The translations under genes were made by a program, and so were the position numbers. A stretch of DNA of 64,000 nucleotides from Falsirhodobacter sp. alg1 (GTDB taxonomy: Bacteria; Pseudomonadota; Alphaproteobacteria; Rhodobacterales; Rhodobacteraceae). The notes under the pieces were generated by a model. That model ran no database searches. It was given only the letters and a program-made list of their open reading frames with translations, and was not told where the DNA came from. Below, piece by piece: positions 24,901 through 32,953 of the stretch. The DNA is taken from NCBI RefSeq assembly GCF_000739715.2, contig NZ_BBJC02000004.1, forward strand, positions 288,831 to 352,830. The letters are read 5' to 3'. Position 1 is the stretch's first letter. Each line of letters starts with the position of its first letter.

Positions 24901-25397
24901 CAGGCCTGCCAGAAGCCATCCTGCAGCTTCGCGGCCTCTTCTTCCAGCAAGGGCCCCTTGATCACCACCTGACGCTGACCCGCCGCGAAAACGATATGGC
25001 ATGGCAGGTCGAGTGTCGGATTTTCCGGATGATCCCCTGTGCGGGCCTTCAGATCGGCCTCGGTCTGCCCGAAGACCACGCGCCCGATTCCTGCCCAATA
25101 CATGGCCCCTGCACACATCGCGCAGGGTTCAGCCGATGTATAAAGGGTGCATTTGTTCAGAAAATCGATGGCGTATGTCTTTGAGGCGCGGCTGCACAGG
25201 ACCCGTTCGGCATGGGCCGTCATGTCGCAGCCTTCGCTGGTATAGGCATTGCCCTGTTCCATCAGCAATTCCCCTTCCGGCCCGATCAGAACCGATCCGA
25301 AGGGATGGTCGCCTCCGTCGCGCGCCTTGGCTGCCACGGCAAAGGCGGCACGCAGGAACTCTTCGTCACGAGATTCATCAAATGTATGTGGGGGCAT
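24900..25397 (-). CDS. Nucleoside/guanine deaminase (cytidine deaminase fold)
   Basis: The 165-residue zinc enzyme has the deaminase motifs TAHAE (H62, E64) and PCAMC (C92, C95). Its spacing is like small guanine deaminases such as Bacillus GuaD and related nucleoside deaminases. In this purine cluster, deamination of guanine to xanthine to feed xanthine dehydrogenase is the best guess. ATG 25397 follows AAAGGAAATAAG. It begins one base after the ABC permease stop and is last in that operon. Cytosine or another aminopurine is the alternative substrate. Confidence 0.85.
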   Translation of the reverse strand: MPPHTFDESRDEEFLRAAFAVAAKARDGGDHPFGSVLIGPEGELLMEQGNAYTSEGCDMTAHAERVLCSRASKTYAIDFLNKCTLYTSAEPCAMCAGAMYWAGIGRVVFGQTEADLKARTGDHPENPTLDLPCHIVFAAGQRQVVIKGPLLEEEAAKLQDGFWQA

Positions 25398-25398
25398 C

Positions 25399-26250
25399 TT
25401 ATTTCCTTTCGGATTTGGGCAGGGACCAGGGGGCAAAGCGGTTCTGGACCCATGCCACGGCGCGGAACATCACAAGGCTGATCACGACCAGAACGATCAG
25501 CCCGGCAAAGGCCTGCGGAATTTTGAAGAAGGATGTCGAAAAGCCGATGAAGTACCCGAGGCCCGACTGGGCCGCGACGAATTCGGCCACCACGGCGCCA
25601 ATGATCGACAGCGTGACCGATATCTTCAACGCCGAGAATACATAGGGCAGGGCATAGGGCAGGCGGATCTGGTAGATCTCGCGGATGCGGCCAGCCCTGA
25701 GCGAGCGGGACAGTTCGATCAGCTCATCCGGTGTGGCCATCAGCCCGGTGGTGGTGGAGACGACGATCGGAAAGAAGGCGATAAGGAAGGTGATGACCAC
25801 CCGCGGCAGATCACCTGCACCCAATGTGACCACGATGATCGGGGCCACGGCGACGACAGGGGTCGATTGGACCACGATCAGCATCGGATAGAGCGTCCGT
25901 TTCAGAAAACGCGAATCCGACAGGGCCACGGCCAGCGGAATGGCGATGGCGATGGACGCGGCATATCCCGTCAGCGCCACCCGCACGGTGGCCCAGATAT
26001 GATCCAGCCAGACCATCGGGTCCACCGCGATGCCGGCACCCAGAATTGCCGTCGGGGCAGGCAGCAGGAATGACGGGATCGCGAAGATATGGGTCGCGGC
26101 CTCCCATATGACCAGCACGGCCACGAACGCCAGAAAGGGCGTGAAACGGTCCAGCATATCCAGCAGGCGGCGGCGCGGTGTCATACGCACGGGCTGCATC
26201 AGGGCGGCAAGACGGGTCTGGGCGGCGGTTTGGGGTGTGGGGGATGTCAT
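25399..26250 (-). CDS. ABC transporter permease (SsuC/TauC-like)
   Basis: The 283-residue protein has six hydrophobic helices. The EAA loop reads ELIELSRSLRAGRIREIYQIRLPYALPYVFSALKI near residues 170-205, as in nitrate/taurine/pyrimidine-precursor (NMT1-linked) importers. It overlaps the ATPase gene by four bases (ATGA) and abuts the deaminase gene. With its partners it probably imports a purine or related nitrogen base. The substrate is inferred only from position. Confidence 0.88.
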   Translation of the reverse strand: MTSPTPQTAAQTRLAALMQPVRMTPRRRLLDMLDRFTPFLAFVAVLVIWEAATHIFAIPSFLLPAPTAILGAGIAVDPMVWLDHIWATVRVALTGYAASIAIAIPLAVALSDSRFLKRTLYPMLIVVQSTPVVAVAPIIVVTLGAGDLPRVVITFLIAFFPIVVSTTTGLMATPDELIELSRSLRAGRIREIYQIRLPYALPYVFSALKISVTLSIIGAVVAEFVAAQSGLGYFIGFSTSFFKIPQAFAGLIVLVVISLVMFRAVAWVQNRFAPWSLPKSERK

Positions 26251-27038
26251 GCTTCGCCTCCGTCGACCGGGTGGGAAAACAAACGGCGACGGATGCTGTT
26301 CGCCATTTCGGTGAATCGCGGATCGGCCATCGTTTCCAGCGTGCGCGGGCGGGCAAAGGGAACGATGATCTCGTCGCGTACCGTGCCGGGCCGTTCGCTC
26401 AGCACGATGATCCTGTCGGAAAGCAGCAGTGCCTCGGGGATGGAATGGGTGATGAACAGGACCGTCTTGGGCCGTTCGCGCCAGATCCGTAACAGCTCGA
26501 AGCTCATTTCATCGCGTGAAAGGGCGTCAAGTGCGCTGAAGGGTTCGTCCATCAGCAGGATGTCGGGGTCCAGAAGCAGCGCGCGTGCAATCCCGACCCG
26601 TTGCTGCATTCCGCCCGAAAGCTCGTCGATACGTTTGTCTGCAAAATCCCCCAACCGGACAAGGTCCAGCATTTCCAATCCGCGCTTGCGGTCATCCGGG
26701 GTAACGCGGCCGTATTTGTGCCGCATCGGGAATGTCACATTGTCGATGACCGATAGCCACGGCAGCAGGGTCGGGCGCTGGAAAACGATTCCCACGTCAT
26801 CGCGCGGTCCCTTGATCGGGCTGCCGAAAACCTCTACCTGGCCGTCGCTTGGCAGCATCAGCCCCGACAGCAGCCGCAGCAGGGTGGATTTGCCGCAACC
26901 GGACGGCCCGAGAACCGAGACGAATTCATGCCGTTCGATCCGGAAATCGAGGGCGTGCAACGCATGGATCGGCGCACCGCTCTTGCCAGGAAACACCTGC
27001 TCTATGTCTTTGAAATGGATGGCAGGGGGGGTCCGCAT
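26247..27038 (-). CDS. ABC transporter ATP-binding protein (SsuB/TauB-like)
   Basis: The 263-residue ATPase has Walker A GPSGCGKSTLL near residues 44-54. A Q loop FQRPTLLPW, the signature LSGGMQQRVGIARAL and Walker B ILLMDEPFSALDAL follow. The C-terminal LSERPGTVRDEI is typical of the nitrate/sulfonate/taurine importer ATPases. It works with the adjacent permease and the NMT1-type binding protein. A stem-loop between it and the binding-protein gene may lower its expression. Confidence 0.92.
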   Translation of the reverse strand: MRTPPAIHFKDIEQVFPGKSGAPIHALHALDFRIERHEFVSVLGPSGCGKSTLLRLLSGLMLPSDGQVEVFGSPIKGPRDDVGIVFQRPTLLPWLSVIDNVTFPMRHKYGRVTPDDRKRGLEMLDLVRLGDFADKRIDELSGGMQQRVGIARALLLDPDILLMDEPFSALDALSRDEMSFELLRIWRERPKTVLFITHSIPEALLLSDRIIVLSERPGTVRDEIIVPFARPRTLETMADPRFTEMANSIRRRLFSHPVDGGEA

Positions 27039-27060
27039 GCGCCAGATCCTTTGGAAAGGG

Positions 27061-27085
27061 GCGGCAGGCCGGTGGGGACTGCCGC
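27061..27085 (-). terminator. Intercistronic stem-loop between binding protein and ATPase genes
   Basis: The 7-bp arms GCGGCAG and CTGCCGC flank an 11-nt loop in the 67-bp gap. There is no T tract. In ABC operons such hairpins often stabilise the upstream binding-protein mRNA or partly terminate transcription. Confidence 0.35.
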
Positions 27086-27105
27086 GCTTGGGGAGGTGGG
27101 GGTGA

Positions 27106-28083
27106 TTATTCGGCTGTGGCGATCAGGCTTTGCGGATCAAGCGAGGCAGGATCCAGGTCCAGCGAGCGGGCGACCCAATCCCAAGTCACGGCCAGGCGTT
27201 CGGCTTCGAAGGTGCCCATGCCGTCCTTTTCGGTAATGTCATTGACCATCAGCGGGATCGAGACTTCCCATTCCTTCTGGGCAGTATCCACGTCGATTTC
27301 CGGCACCATCGCCTTCATCGCGGCGGCGGCACCCGCGGGGTCGGCAATCGCGGCCTTGGTTGCCTCGCTATAGGCGGTCAGGAAACGCGACAGAACTTCG
27401 GGCCGGTCATCAATCATCTTTTCCGAGGCGAAGATCGACAGGCCGTACCCTTCATAGCCAAAATCGGACCAGGGCAGCATTGCCAGCGTCTTGCCGGTTT
27501 CGGCCAGGGGCCCCTCCAGTCCCGGGGCCTTGGTGTTCCAGTTGATGGTGGCATCGATCTGACCGGTCGCCAACATCGGGCCAAGCGCGCCGGGATCGAC
27601 CTTGATCGGAACGATCGCATCGGCGGAAAGGCCGTTCGCCTCCAGCAGCAGGGGCCAGACCACGTTGGAAGAGGAGAAGGTGGCAGTCGCGATCTTCTTG
27701 CCCACCAGATCCTGAAGTGTGGAGATGCCGGTATCGGTGGTGGTGAAGATCACATCGGGCTGCATGGTATAAACGGATTGCACCGCCTTTACCGGAATAT
27801 CGCCCGTTGCCGCGGCCTGCATCAGCGCCGACAGCCCGCCGGAGCCTATGTCCGCCGTGCCGGTGGCCAGTTTCGTGACCACATCCGAGGATCCACGGCC
27901 CACCATGACCGATACATCCAGATCAGCCTCATCGAAGATGCCGCTTTCGATGCCGTAATAGATGGCGGCCTTATCCCCGGCCGGCAGCCAGTCGATCATG
28001 AAGGTGACGGAATCGGCGGCATTGGCGGCCGCGCCGGTAATCCCGAAGGCGGCCGAGAGGAGGAATGTGCTCAGGGTTTTCAT
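27106..28083 (-). CDS. NMT1-type ABC transporter substrate-binding protein
   Basis: The 325-residue precursor starts MKTLSTFLLSAAFGITGAAANA, a signal peptide cleaved near residue 22. The mature part has the NMT1/ThiY pattern. It runs FMIDWLPAGDKAAIYYGIESGIFDEADLDVSV, then GRGSSDVVTKLATGTADIGSGGLSALMQA and a hinge strand segment KKIATATFSSSNVVWPLLLE. Family members bind pyrimidine precursors, sulfonates or nitrate-type ligands. The neighbouring purine genes suggest a purine-like nitrogen compound. ATG 28083 follows GGAGACATT. Confidence 0.9.
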   Translation of the reverse strand: MKTLSTFLLSAAFGITGAAANAADSVTFMIDWLPAGDKAAIYYGIESGIFDEADLDVSVMVGRGSSDVVTKLATGTADIGSGGLSALMQAAATGDIPVKAVQSVYTMQPDVIFTTTDTGISTLQDLVGKKIATATFSSSNVVWPLLLEANGLSADAIVPIKVDPGALGPMLATGQIDATINWNTKAPGLEGPLAETGKTLAMLPWSDFGYEGYGLSIFASEKMIDDRPEVLSRFLTAYSEATKAAIADPAGAAAAMKAMVPEIDVDTAQKEWEVSIPLMVNDITEKDGMGTFEAERLAVTWDWVARSLDLDPASLDPQSLIATAE

Positions 28084-28093
28084 AATGTCTCCG

Positions 28094-28882
28094 TTAAAGA
28101 ATTTCATGGAATTTATCGTCGTGCAGCAGCAGGGCCTCATCATCACGCCCGCCGGTCAGAAAGGGGATCAGGTGATCTGCAAGCAATTGCGGAGCCACTA
28201 GATGCGGCACATGGCCCACCGGGAGATCCGCCACCAGCGCCCGGGGCAGCAGGCGCTGCATATGCCGCTGGAGGGGGAGGGGGACGGACATATCCTCGGT
28301 CGCCTCCACGTAAAGCCGGGGCAGTTTCGTGAACCTTGCATCGCTGCCAAGGCGGACCGACCGCGTACCTTCGCCCTGCGGCGTCAGGGCAAGGCTGGCG
28401 GTGCGGGCAACCTGCGGCGGGCAGTCGTTGAACAGGATTGCCTGGGCCACGCTGTGCGGAACCGATGTCACCCGCCCGTCATCCGACCAGACCAGATATG
28501 GCGTGATCCCCCGGCTGATGCCCTTGTCGCCTGCCATCCGGGCCTGTACCTCGGCAAACCCCAAACCTGCCGGCAGCACGATGCCTGCGATATAGGCGAT
28601 GCGGACGGCCTTCTTGTTCCGTTCGGCCAGGGCCGAGGCGATCATGCCCCCGCCGGAATGGCCCACCACACTGACATGGTCATAGGGGGCGATCAGACGA
28701 TCAAGGTAATCCAGACAGATTTCCAGCGTGACCGCAGCCGGGTCGGAGCCGTCCGCCCCGTTGCCGGGCAGATCTGCGGCCAGTACCGGAATGCCCGCCT
28801 GTTCCAGCAGCGGGGACAGCCTGTTCCAGACCCATGCCCCCTGCCATGCACCGTGGATCAGGCAGACGGGATCATGCGGCAC
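28094..28882 (-). CDS. Alpha/beta hydrolase
   Basis: The 262-residue protein begins VPHDPVCLIHGAWQGAWVW, the oxyanion-hole region of the family. The nucleophile elbow is VVGHSGGGM (Ser near residue 83). The late histidine is in DLPVGHVPHLVAPQLLADHL. The fold is close to the salicylate-esterase/MhpC type. The GTG at 28882 was chosen because GGGAG precedes it; an upstream ATG-started frame adds about 43 unlikely residues. It lies between the LysR gene and the ABC operon. Substrate is unknown, possibly an amide or ester of the transported compound. Confidence 0.8.
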   Translation of the reverse strand: MPHDPVCLIHGAWQGAWVWNRLSPLLEQAGIPVLAADLPGNGADGSDPAAVTLEICLDYLDRLIAPYDHVSVVGHSGGGMIASALAERNKKAVRIAYIAGIVLPAGLGFAEVQARMAGDKGISRGITPYLVWSDDGRVTSVPHSVAQAILFNDCPPQVARTASLALTPQGEGTRSVRLGSDARFTKLPRLYVEATEDMSVPLPLQRHMQRLLPRALVADLPVGHVPHLVAPQLLADHLIPFLTGGRDDEALLLHDDKFHEIL

Positions 28883-29097
28883 GGGCGGTCTCCCGTTCTG
28901 CAAGGGTGGGCGATGTCGGTGACGGTATGGCGCAAAGGCAGCGTGTTTGCTGCGTTGCCCTGCTGGTGTGATTGTCCATGCCCGACCTCCGGTTTCCTGT
29001 GATGTCGTCATAGGCCAGTATCGGGCGATCTAAGAAGAACAGATTATCGCACAGGCTGATGCCGTTTCGGCATCACCCTGATGACAGGGGCCGGCGT

Positions 29098-30009
29098 TCA
29101 GATGGATTCCTGCCCTTGCAGTTCTGCAATCAGCACCTGAAGAAACAGATCGACGGCCCCCGGCAGGGACCGGCCTGCGCGAACATAGATGCCCAGATCG
29201 GACCAGATCGGCCCGCGCGCGGTTTCCAGAGGAACATGGACCAGCTTGCCGTCCTCCAGCATCGTTTCCAGCCCGATAGGGGTCTGGAAGCCGATGAGGG
29301 GGGGCGTCATGGCCAGCCGCCGTGTCAGATCGATGGAATCGGTGACCAGCATCGGCTCTACCGTGCGGCCCAATGTCTGCATATGGGGCTCCAGAAGTGC
29401 CGAGATCGACAGGTTCGGACCCGCCCAGAGCAGCGGATAATCACAGCAGGCCGAAAGTGTTACGGTCTGGCGGTGTGCCAGGGGGTGGGTGGGGGCCATG
29501 ATTGCGCCCAGCTTGAATTTTGCGACATGCGCCTGCCGGACCTGCGGCGTCCGCGAGGGGGAGAAGGTGATGCCGACATCCGCGCGCCCGTCGTTGAGTG
29601 CATCGGGAATGGCCCGCGATCCCATCATCTGCGCGGTCAGCCGGATACGCGGCGCAATCTTTCCCATCCGCAGGATGACGGCCGGCAGCAGGGAGGCGCA
29701 TACCCCTTCGATCGCCGCCACGGATATATGGCCGATCCGGGCGCCGCGCAGCGCGGAGATATCGGATTTTGCCCGCTCCAGATCCTGCAGAACGACAATG
29801 ACGTGCCGTGCCAGCATTTCCCCCGCGGTTGTCAGGACAATGCCTGTAGAGCGTCGCTCGAACAGGGGGGCGCCGATTTCCTCTTCCAGCTTGAGGATCT
29901 GACGGTTCACAGCCGAAGAGGCCACATTCAGTTGCCGCGCCCCCTCGCGGATGGAACCTGCCCTGCGGACCGTGTCGAAATAGAGGATGGCTGGCGCGTG
30001 GATCCGCAT
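29098..30009 (-). CDS. LysR-family transcriptional regulator
   Basis: The 303-residue protein has an N-terminal winged helix (HAPAILYFDTVRRAGSIREGARQLNVASSAVNRQILKLEEEIG). A periplasmic-binding-like effector domain starts near residue 90. ATG 30009 follows AAAGG. It is divergent from hpxO and the xdh genes, so it probably controls the purine genes on both sides. A dyad close to hpxO is a candidate site. The effector is likely a pathway purine or ureide, by position only. Confidence 0.9.
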   Translation of the reverse strand: MRIHAPAILYFDTVRRAGSIREGARQLNVASSAVNRQILKLEEEIGAPLFERRSTGIVLTTAGEMLARHVIVVLQDLERAKSDISALRGARIGHISVAAIEGVCASLLPAVILRMGKIAPRIRLTAQMMGSRAIPDALNDGRADVGITFSPSRTPQVRQAHVAKFKLGAIMAPTHPLAHRQTVTLSACCDYPLLWAGPNLSISALLEPHMQTLGRTVEPMLVTDSIDLTRRLAMTPPLIGFQTPIGLETMLEDGKLVHVPLETARGPIWSDLGIYVRAGRSLPGAVDLFLQVLIAELQGQESI

Positions 30010-30188
30010 ATGGGGCAACCTTTGCAAGTGACCTGTTCAGGGTAATGCAGTCTGCCGGTGCGGGGAACCACTTGGCAATCTTGCAGTGGCGGACGGTATC
30101 TGCCCGAAAAATAATCAGCTGCGGGCGGTAAACGGGCGGTTCCGAGGGGCGGCCCCATCCGGTGCTTGCCTCCGGCAGGGGTGCGACA

Positions 30189-30209
30189 TACGACTTCGAG
30201 GTTGTCGTA
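30189..30209. promoter_or_regulatory. Perfect dyad upstream of hpxO (LysR site candidate)
   Basis: TACGAC, nine bases, then GTCGTA form a perfect inverted repeat 24 bp before the hpxO ATG. It lies in the 223-bp LysR/hpxO divergent gap. The spacing places T and A in the T-N11-A arrangement that LysR proteins bind. Its closeness to the start would fit repression or promoter-overlapping control. Confidence 0.55.
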
Positions 30210-30232
30210 AAACCGGAAAAAGGCGGGCGCAT

Positions 30233-31381
30233 ATGAAAATTCTGATCATCGGCGCGGGAATTGGCGGGCTATGTGCTGGTTTGGCCTTGCGTCGCCTTGG
30301 CCATGATATCGAGATTTTCGAAAAGGTGCGCGAGATGCGCCCGGTGGGGGCGGGCCTGTCCCTGTGGCCGAACGGTATCCGCTGTCTGCAGCATCTGGGC
30401 CTTGGGCCGGATGTGGAGGCTTTGGGCGGCCAGATGGAAACCATGGCATATGTCGATGGCCTGAGCGGCGCGGGTATGACGGATTTCTCGTTGCAGCCGC
30501 TTTACGATGCCTCGGGCGCGCGGGCCTATCCGGTTTCACGGGCTGCCCTGCAGGACAGGTTGATCGATCGTTTCGGCCGTGAGGAGATCCATTTCGGGGC
30601 AGAACTGCTGACGGCAGCGCAGGATGGTACGGCGACGTTCTCGAACGGCATGCAGGCGCAGGGTGATCTGATCATCGGGGCGGACGGCGCGCATTCGGCA
30701 ATTCGCTCGCACATCCTCGGGTCGCCACTGTCGCGGAGGTCTGCGGGGTATACCAATTGGAACGGCATCGTTCCTGCCGATCCGGCTATTGCCCCCGTGA
30801 CCAGCTGGACAACCTATGTGGGCGAGGGAAAGCGTGTCTCGATCATGCCGATCGGGGCGGGAAAATGCTATTATTTCTTCGATGTTCCCCGGCCCGCGGG
30901 CGGGGAGGCCCCCGCGGACCGTCTGGCGGAACTGCGTGGGCATTTCAGCCATTGGTGCCAGCCGGTTCAGTGCCTGCTGGACGCGATCAGCACCGATTCG
31001 CTCAATCGGGTGGAGATCCACGATATTGATCCGATCGGCACATGGGTGAACGGCCGCATGGTTCTGCTGGGGGATTCGGCGCATAACACCGCCCCGGATC
31101 TGGGGCAGGGGGCCTGCATGGCGATGGAGGATGCGGTGGTGCTGGAGCGGGCGCTGACACAGTATCCGGACGATCTGGACGCCGCGCTGGCCAGCTATCA
31201 GGCGGCTCGTGTTGATCGTTGTGCCGAACTGGTGCTGCGCGCCCGTGTCCGCAGCGATATCACGCATGGTATCGATCCCGCCCTTACCAAAGATTGGTAC
31301 CGGAGCCTTACGGCGGATGCGGCGGGTGAAATCCTTCAGGGAATCCAGAAAACCGTCGACGGCGGACCCTTGGCCGTATGA
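30233..31381 (+). CDS. hpxO: FAD-dependent urate hydroxylase HpxO
   Basis: It oxidises urate to 5-hydroxyisourate with NAD(P)H and O2. The 382-residue flavoprotein has GAGIGG at residues 7-12, a VGAGLSLWPNGIRCLQHLGLG segment and the second FAD site GDSAHNTAPDLGQGACMAMEDA near residue 285. Stretches such as AGYTNWNGIV, YVGEGKRVSIMP, NRVEIHDIDP and RSDITHGIDPALTKDWY closely resemble Klebsiella HpxO as I recall it. This supports urate over other aromatic hydroxylase substrates. It heads the rightward purine run, 219 bp upstream of xdhA. Confidence 0.93.
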   Translation: MKILIIGAGIGGLCAGLALRRLGHDIEIFEKVREMRPVGAGLSLWPNGIRCLQHLGLGPDVEALGGQMETMAYVDGLSGAGMTDFSLQPLYDASGARAYPVSRAALQDRLIDRFGREEIHFGAELLTAAQDGTATFSNGMQAQGDLIIGADGAHSAIRSHILGSPLSRRSAGYTNWNGIVPADPAIAPVTSWTTYVGEGKRVSIMPIGAGKCYYFFDVPRPAGGEAPADRLAELRGHFSHWCQPVQCLLDAISTDSLNRVEIHDIDPIGTWVNGRMVLLGDSAHNTAPDLGQGACMAMEDAVVLERALTQYPDDLDAALASYQAARVDRCAELVLRARVRSDITHGIDPALTKDWYRSLTADAAGEILQGIQKTVDGGPLAV

Positions 31382-31600
31382 TCGCATAACACCTGTGCGT
31401 TTTTTCGCCATGGGGCCCGAAAATTAGGCGATCAGGCATGATTGTTGCGGGTGGATTATAAATCTGCCCGCAAGGCGGCACATCGCCTCTTGATTGTGCG
31501 TCGCCGTATCGGCCTGTTGGGGAGAAGCGCCCTGCTTTACGCCGTCTCGGGCGGGGCCGCCCGCAGCGGGCTTGTTTCTGTATCGCGGCAGGTCTGACCC

Positions 31601-32953
31601 ATGGATATCGCGTTTCATCTGAATGGAATGCCCGTACGCATTGCGGATGCCTCCCCCACAAGCACGTTATTGGACTGGCTGCGTGAAACGCGGGGGCTGA
31701 CCGGCACCAAGGAGGGGTGCAATGAGGGCGACTGCGGTGCCTGCACCGTGATGGTCACCGATGGGCGCGGACCACGCGCACTGAACTCCTGCATCCTGTT
31801 TCTGCCACAGCTGCATGGCAAGGCTGTGCGCACTGTCGAGGGTTTGGCCGCCCCGGATGGCCGGCTGCATCCGGTGCAGCAGGCGATGGTGGAATGCCAC
31901 GGCAGCCAATGCGGATTCTGCACGCCGGGTTTTGTCATGTCGATGGCGGCGGCGCATGCCACGGGACGAACGGATCATGACAATGTGCTGGCAGGCAACC
32001 TGTGCCGTTGCACCGGTTATGCCCCGATTGTCCGCGCGGCAGAGCGGGCGGCGACGGCCCCCAGACCCGACTGGCTGACCGAACCCGATATGGCCACCGA
32101 AGGCGTTGGCCTGCCACATAGCCCCGCCACATCGGATGAACTTGCCACCCTTTATGCCGAGATGCCAAATGCCACGCTGGTTGCCGGGGCCACGGATGTG
32201 GGGCTTTGGGTCACCAAGGGGCTGCGCGATGTGACGCCCGCCATATTTCTGGGCGGCATCGCCGAGATGCAGCGTATCGAACAGCAGGGGGACATGCTGC
32301 GCATCGGCGCGGGTGTGACCATCTCTGCCTTGGCAGAGGCGGTGGTGGACACCCATCCCGCGCTGGCCGAACTGCTGCGCCGCTTTGCCTCGCCGCCCGT
32401 GCGGAACGCGGCGACCATCGGCGGAAATATCGCAAATGGCTCTCCCATCGGGGATGCGCCGCCCGCACTGATCGCGATGGGTGCAAGGCTTCATCTACGG
32501 CGCGGGAATGCGCGGCGGGATATGCCGCTGGAAGATTTCTTCCTTGATTACCGCAAGCAGGACCGTCACCCCGGTGAGTTCGTGGAGGCCATCAGCATCC
32601 CGGCCGCATCCCCCGCGCTGCGGTGCTACAAGGTATCCAAGCGGTTCGATCAGGACATTTCGGCGGTTTGCGGCTGCTTCAACATTACCGTGACGGATGG
32701 CGTGGTAACCGGCGCGCGCATCGCCTTCGGCGGAATGGCGGCTGTGCCCAAACGTGCAAGCGCGGTAGAGGCTGCCTTGACTGGAAAGCCCCTAACAACC
32801 CTGCCGGCCGAGGTGTTCGCAGAGGATTTTACCCCGCTCAGCGACATGCGTGCCAGCGCCGGCTATCGTCTAAAAATCGCACAGAACCTGCTGACACGAT
32901 ACATCCATGATCTGGCGGGCAACGTGACCTCGGTTCAGGAGGTGGCATCATGA
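31601..32953 (+). CDS. xdhA: Xanthine dehydrogenase small subunit (2Fe-2S/FAD)
   Basis: The 450-residue subunit carries electrons from the molybdenum site to FAD and NAD+. The first 2Fe-2S cluster uses C40, C45, C48 and C64 ([10 protein letters not shown]...NSC). The second uses CGFC near residue 107 and CRC near residue 142. The FAD domain begins near residue 190 with [17 protein letters not shown] and continues with [21 protein letters not shown]. The 219-bp gap before it suggests its own promoter or a leader. The stop overlaps xdhB by ATGA. Confidence 0.96.
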   Translation: MDIAFHLNGMPVRIADASPTSTLLDWLRETRGLTGTKEGCNEGDCGACTVMVTDGRGPRALNSCILFLPQLHGKAVRTVEGLAAPDGRLHPVQQAMVECHGSQCGFCTPGFVMSMAAAHATGRTDHDNVLAGNLCRCTGYAPIVRAAERAATAPRPDWLTEPDMATEGVGLPHSPATSDELATLYAEMPNATLVAGATDVGLWVTKGLRDVTPAIFLGGIAEMQRIEQQGDMLRIGAGVTISALAEAVVDTHPALAELLRRFASPPVRNAATIGGNIANGSPIGDAPPALIAMGARLHLRRGNARRDMPLEDFFLDYRKQDRHPGEFVEAISIPAASPALRCYKVSKRFDQDISAVCGCFNITVTDGVVTGARIAFGGMAAVPKRASAVEAALTGKPLTTLPAEVFAEDFTPLSDMRASAGYRLKIAQNLLTRYIHDLAGNVTSVQEVAS

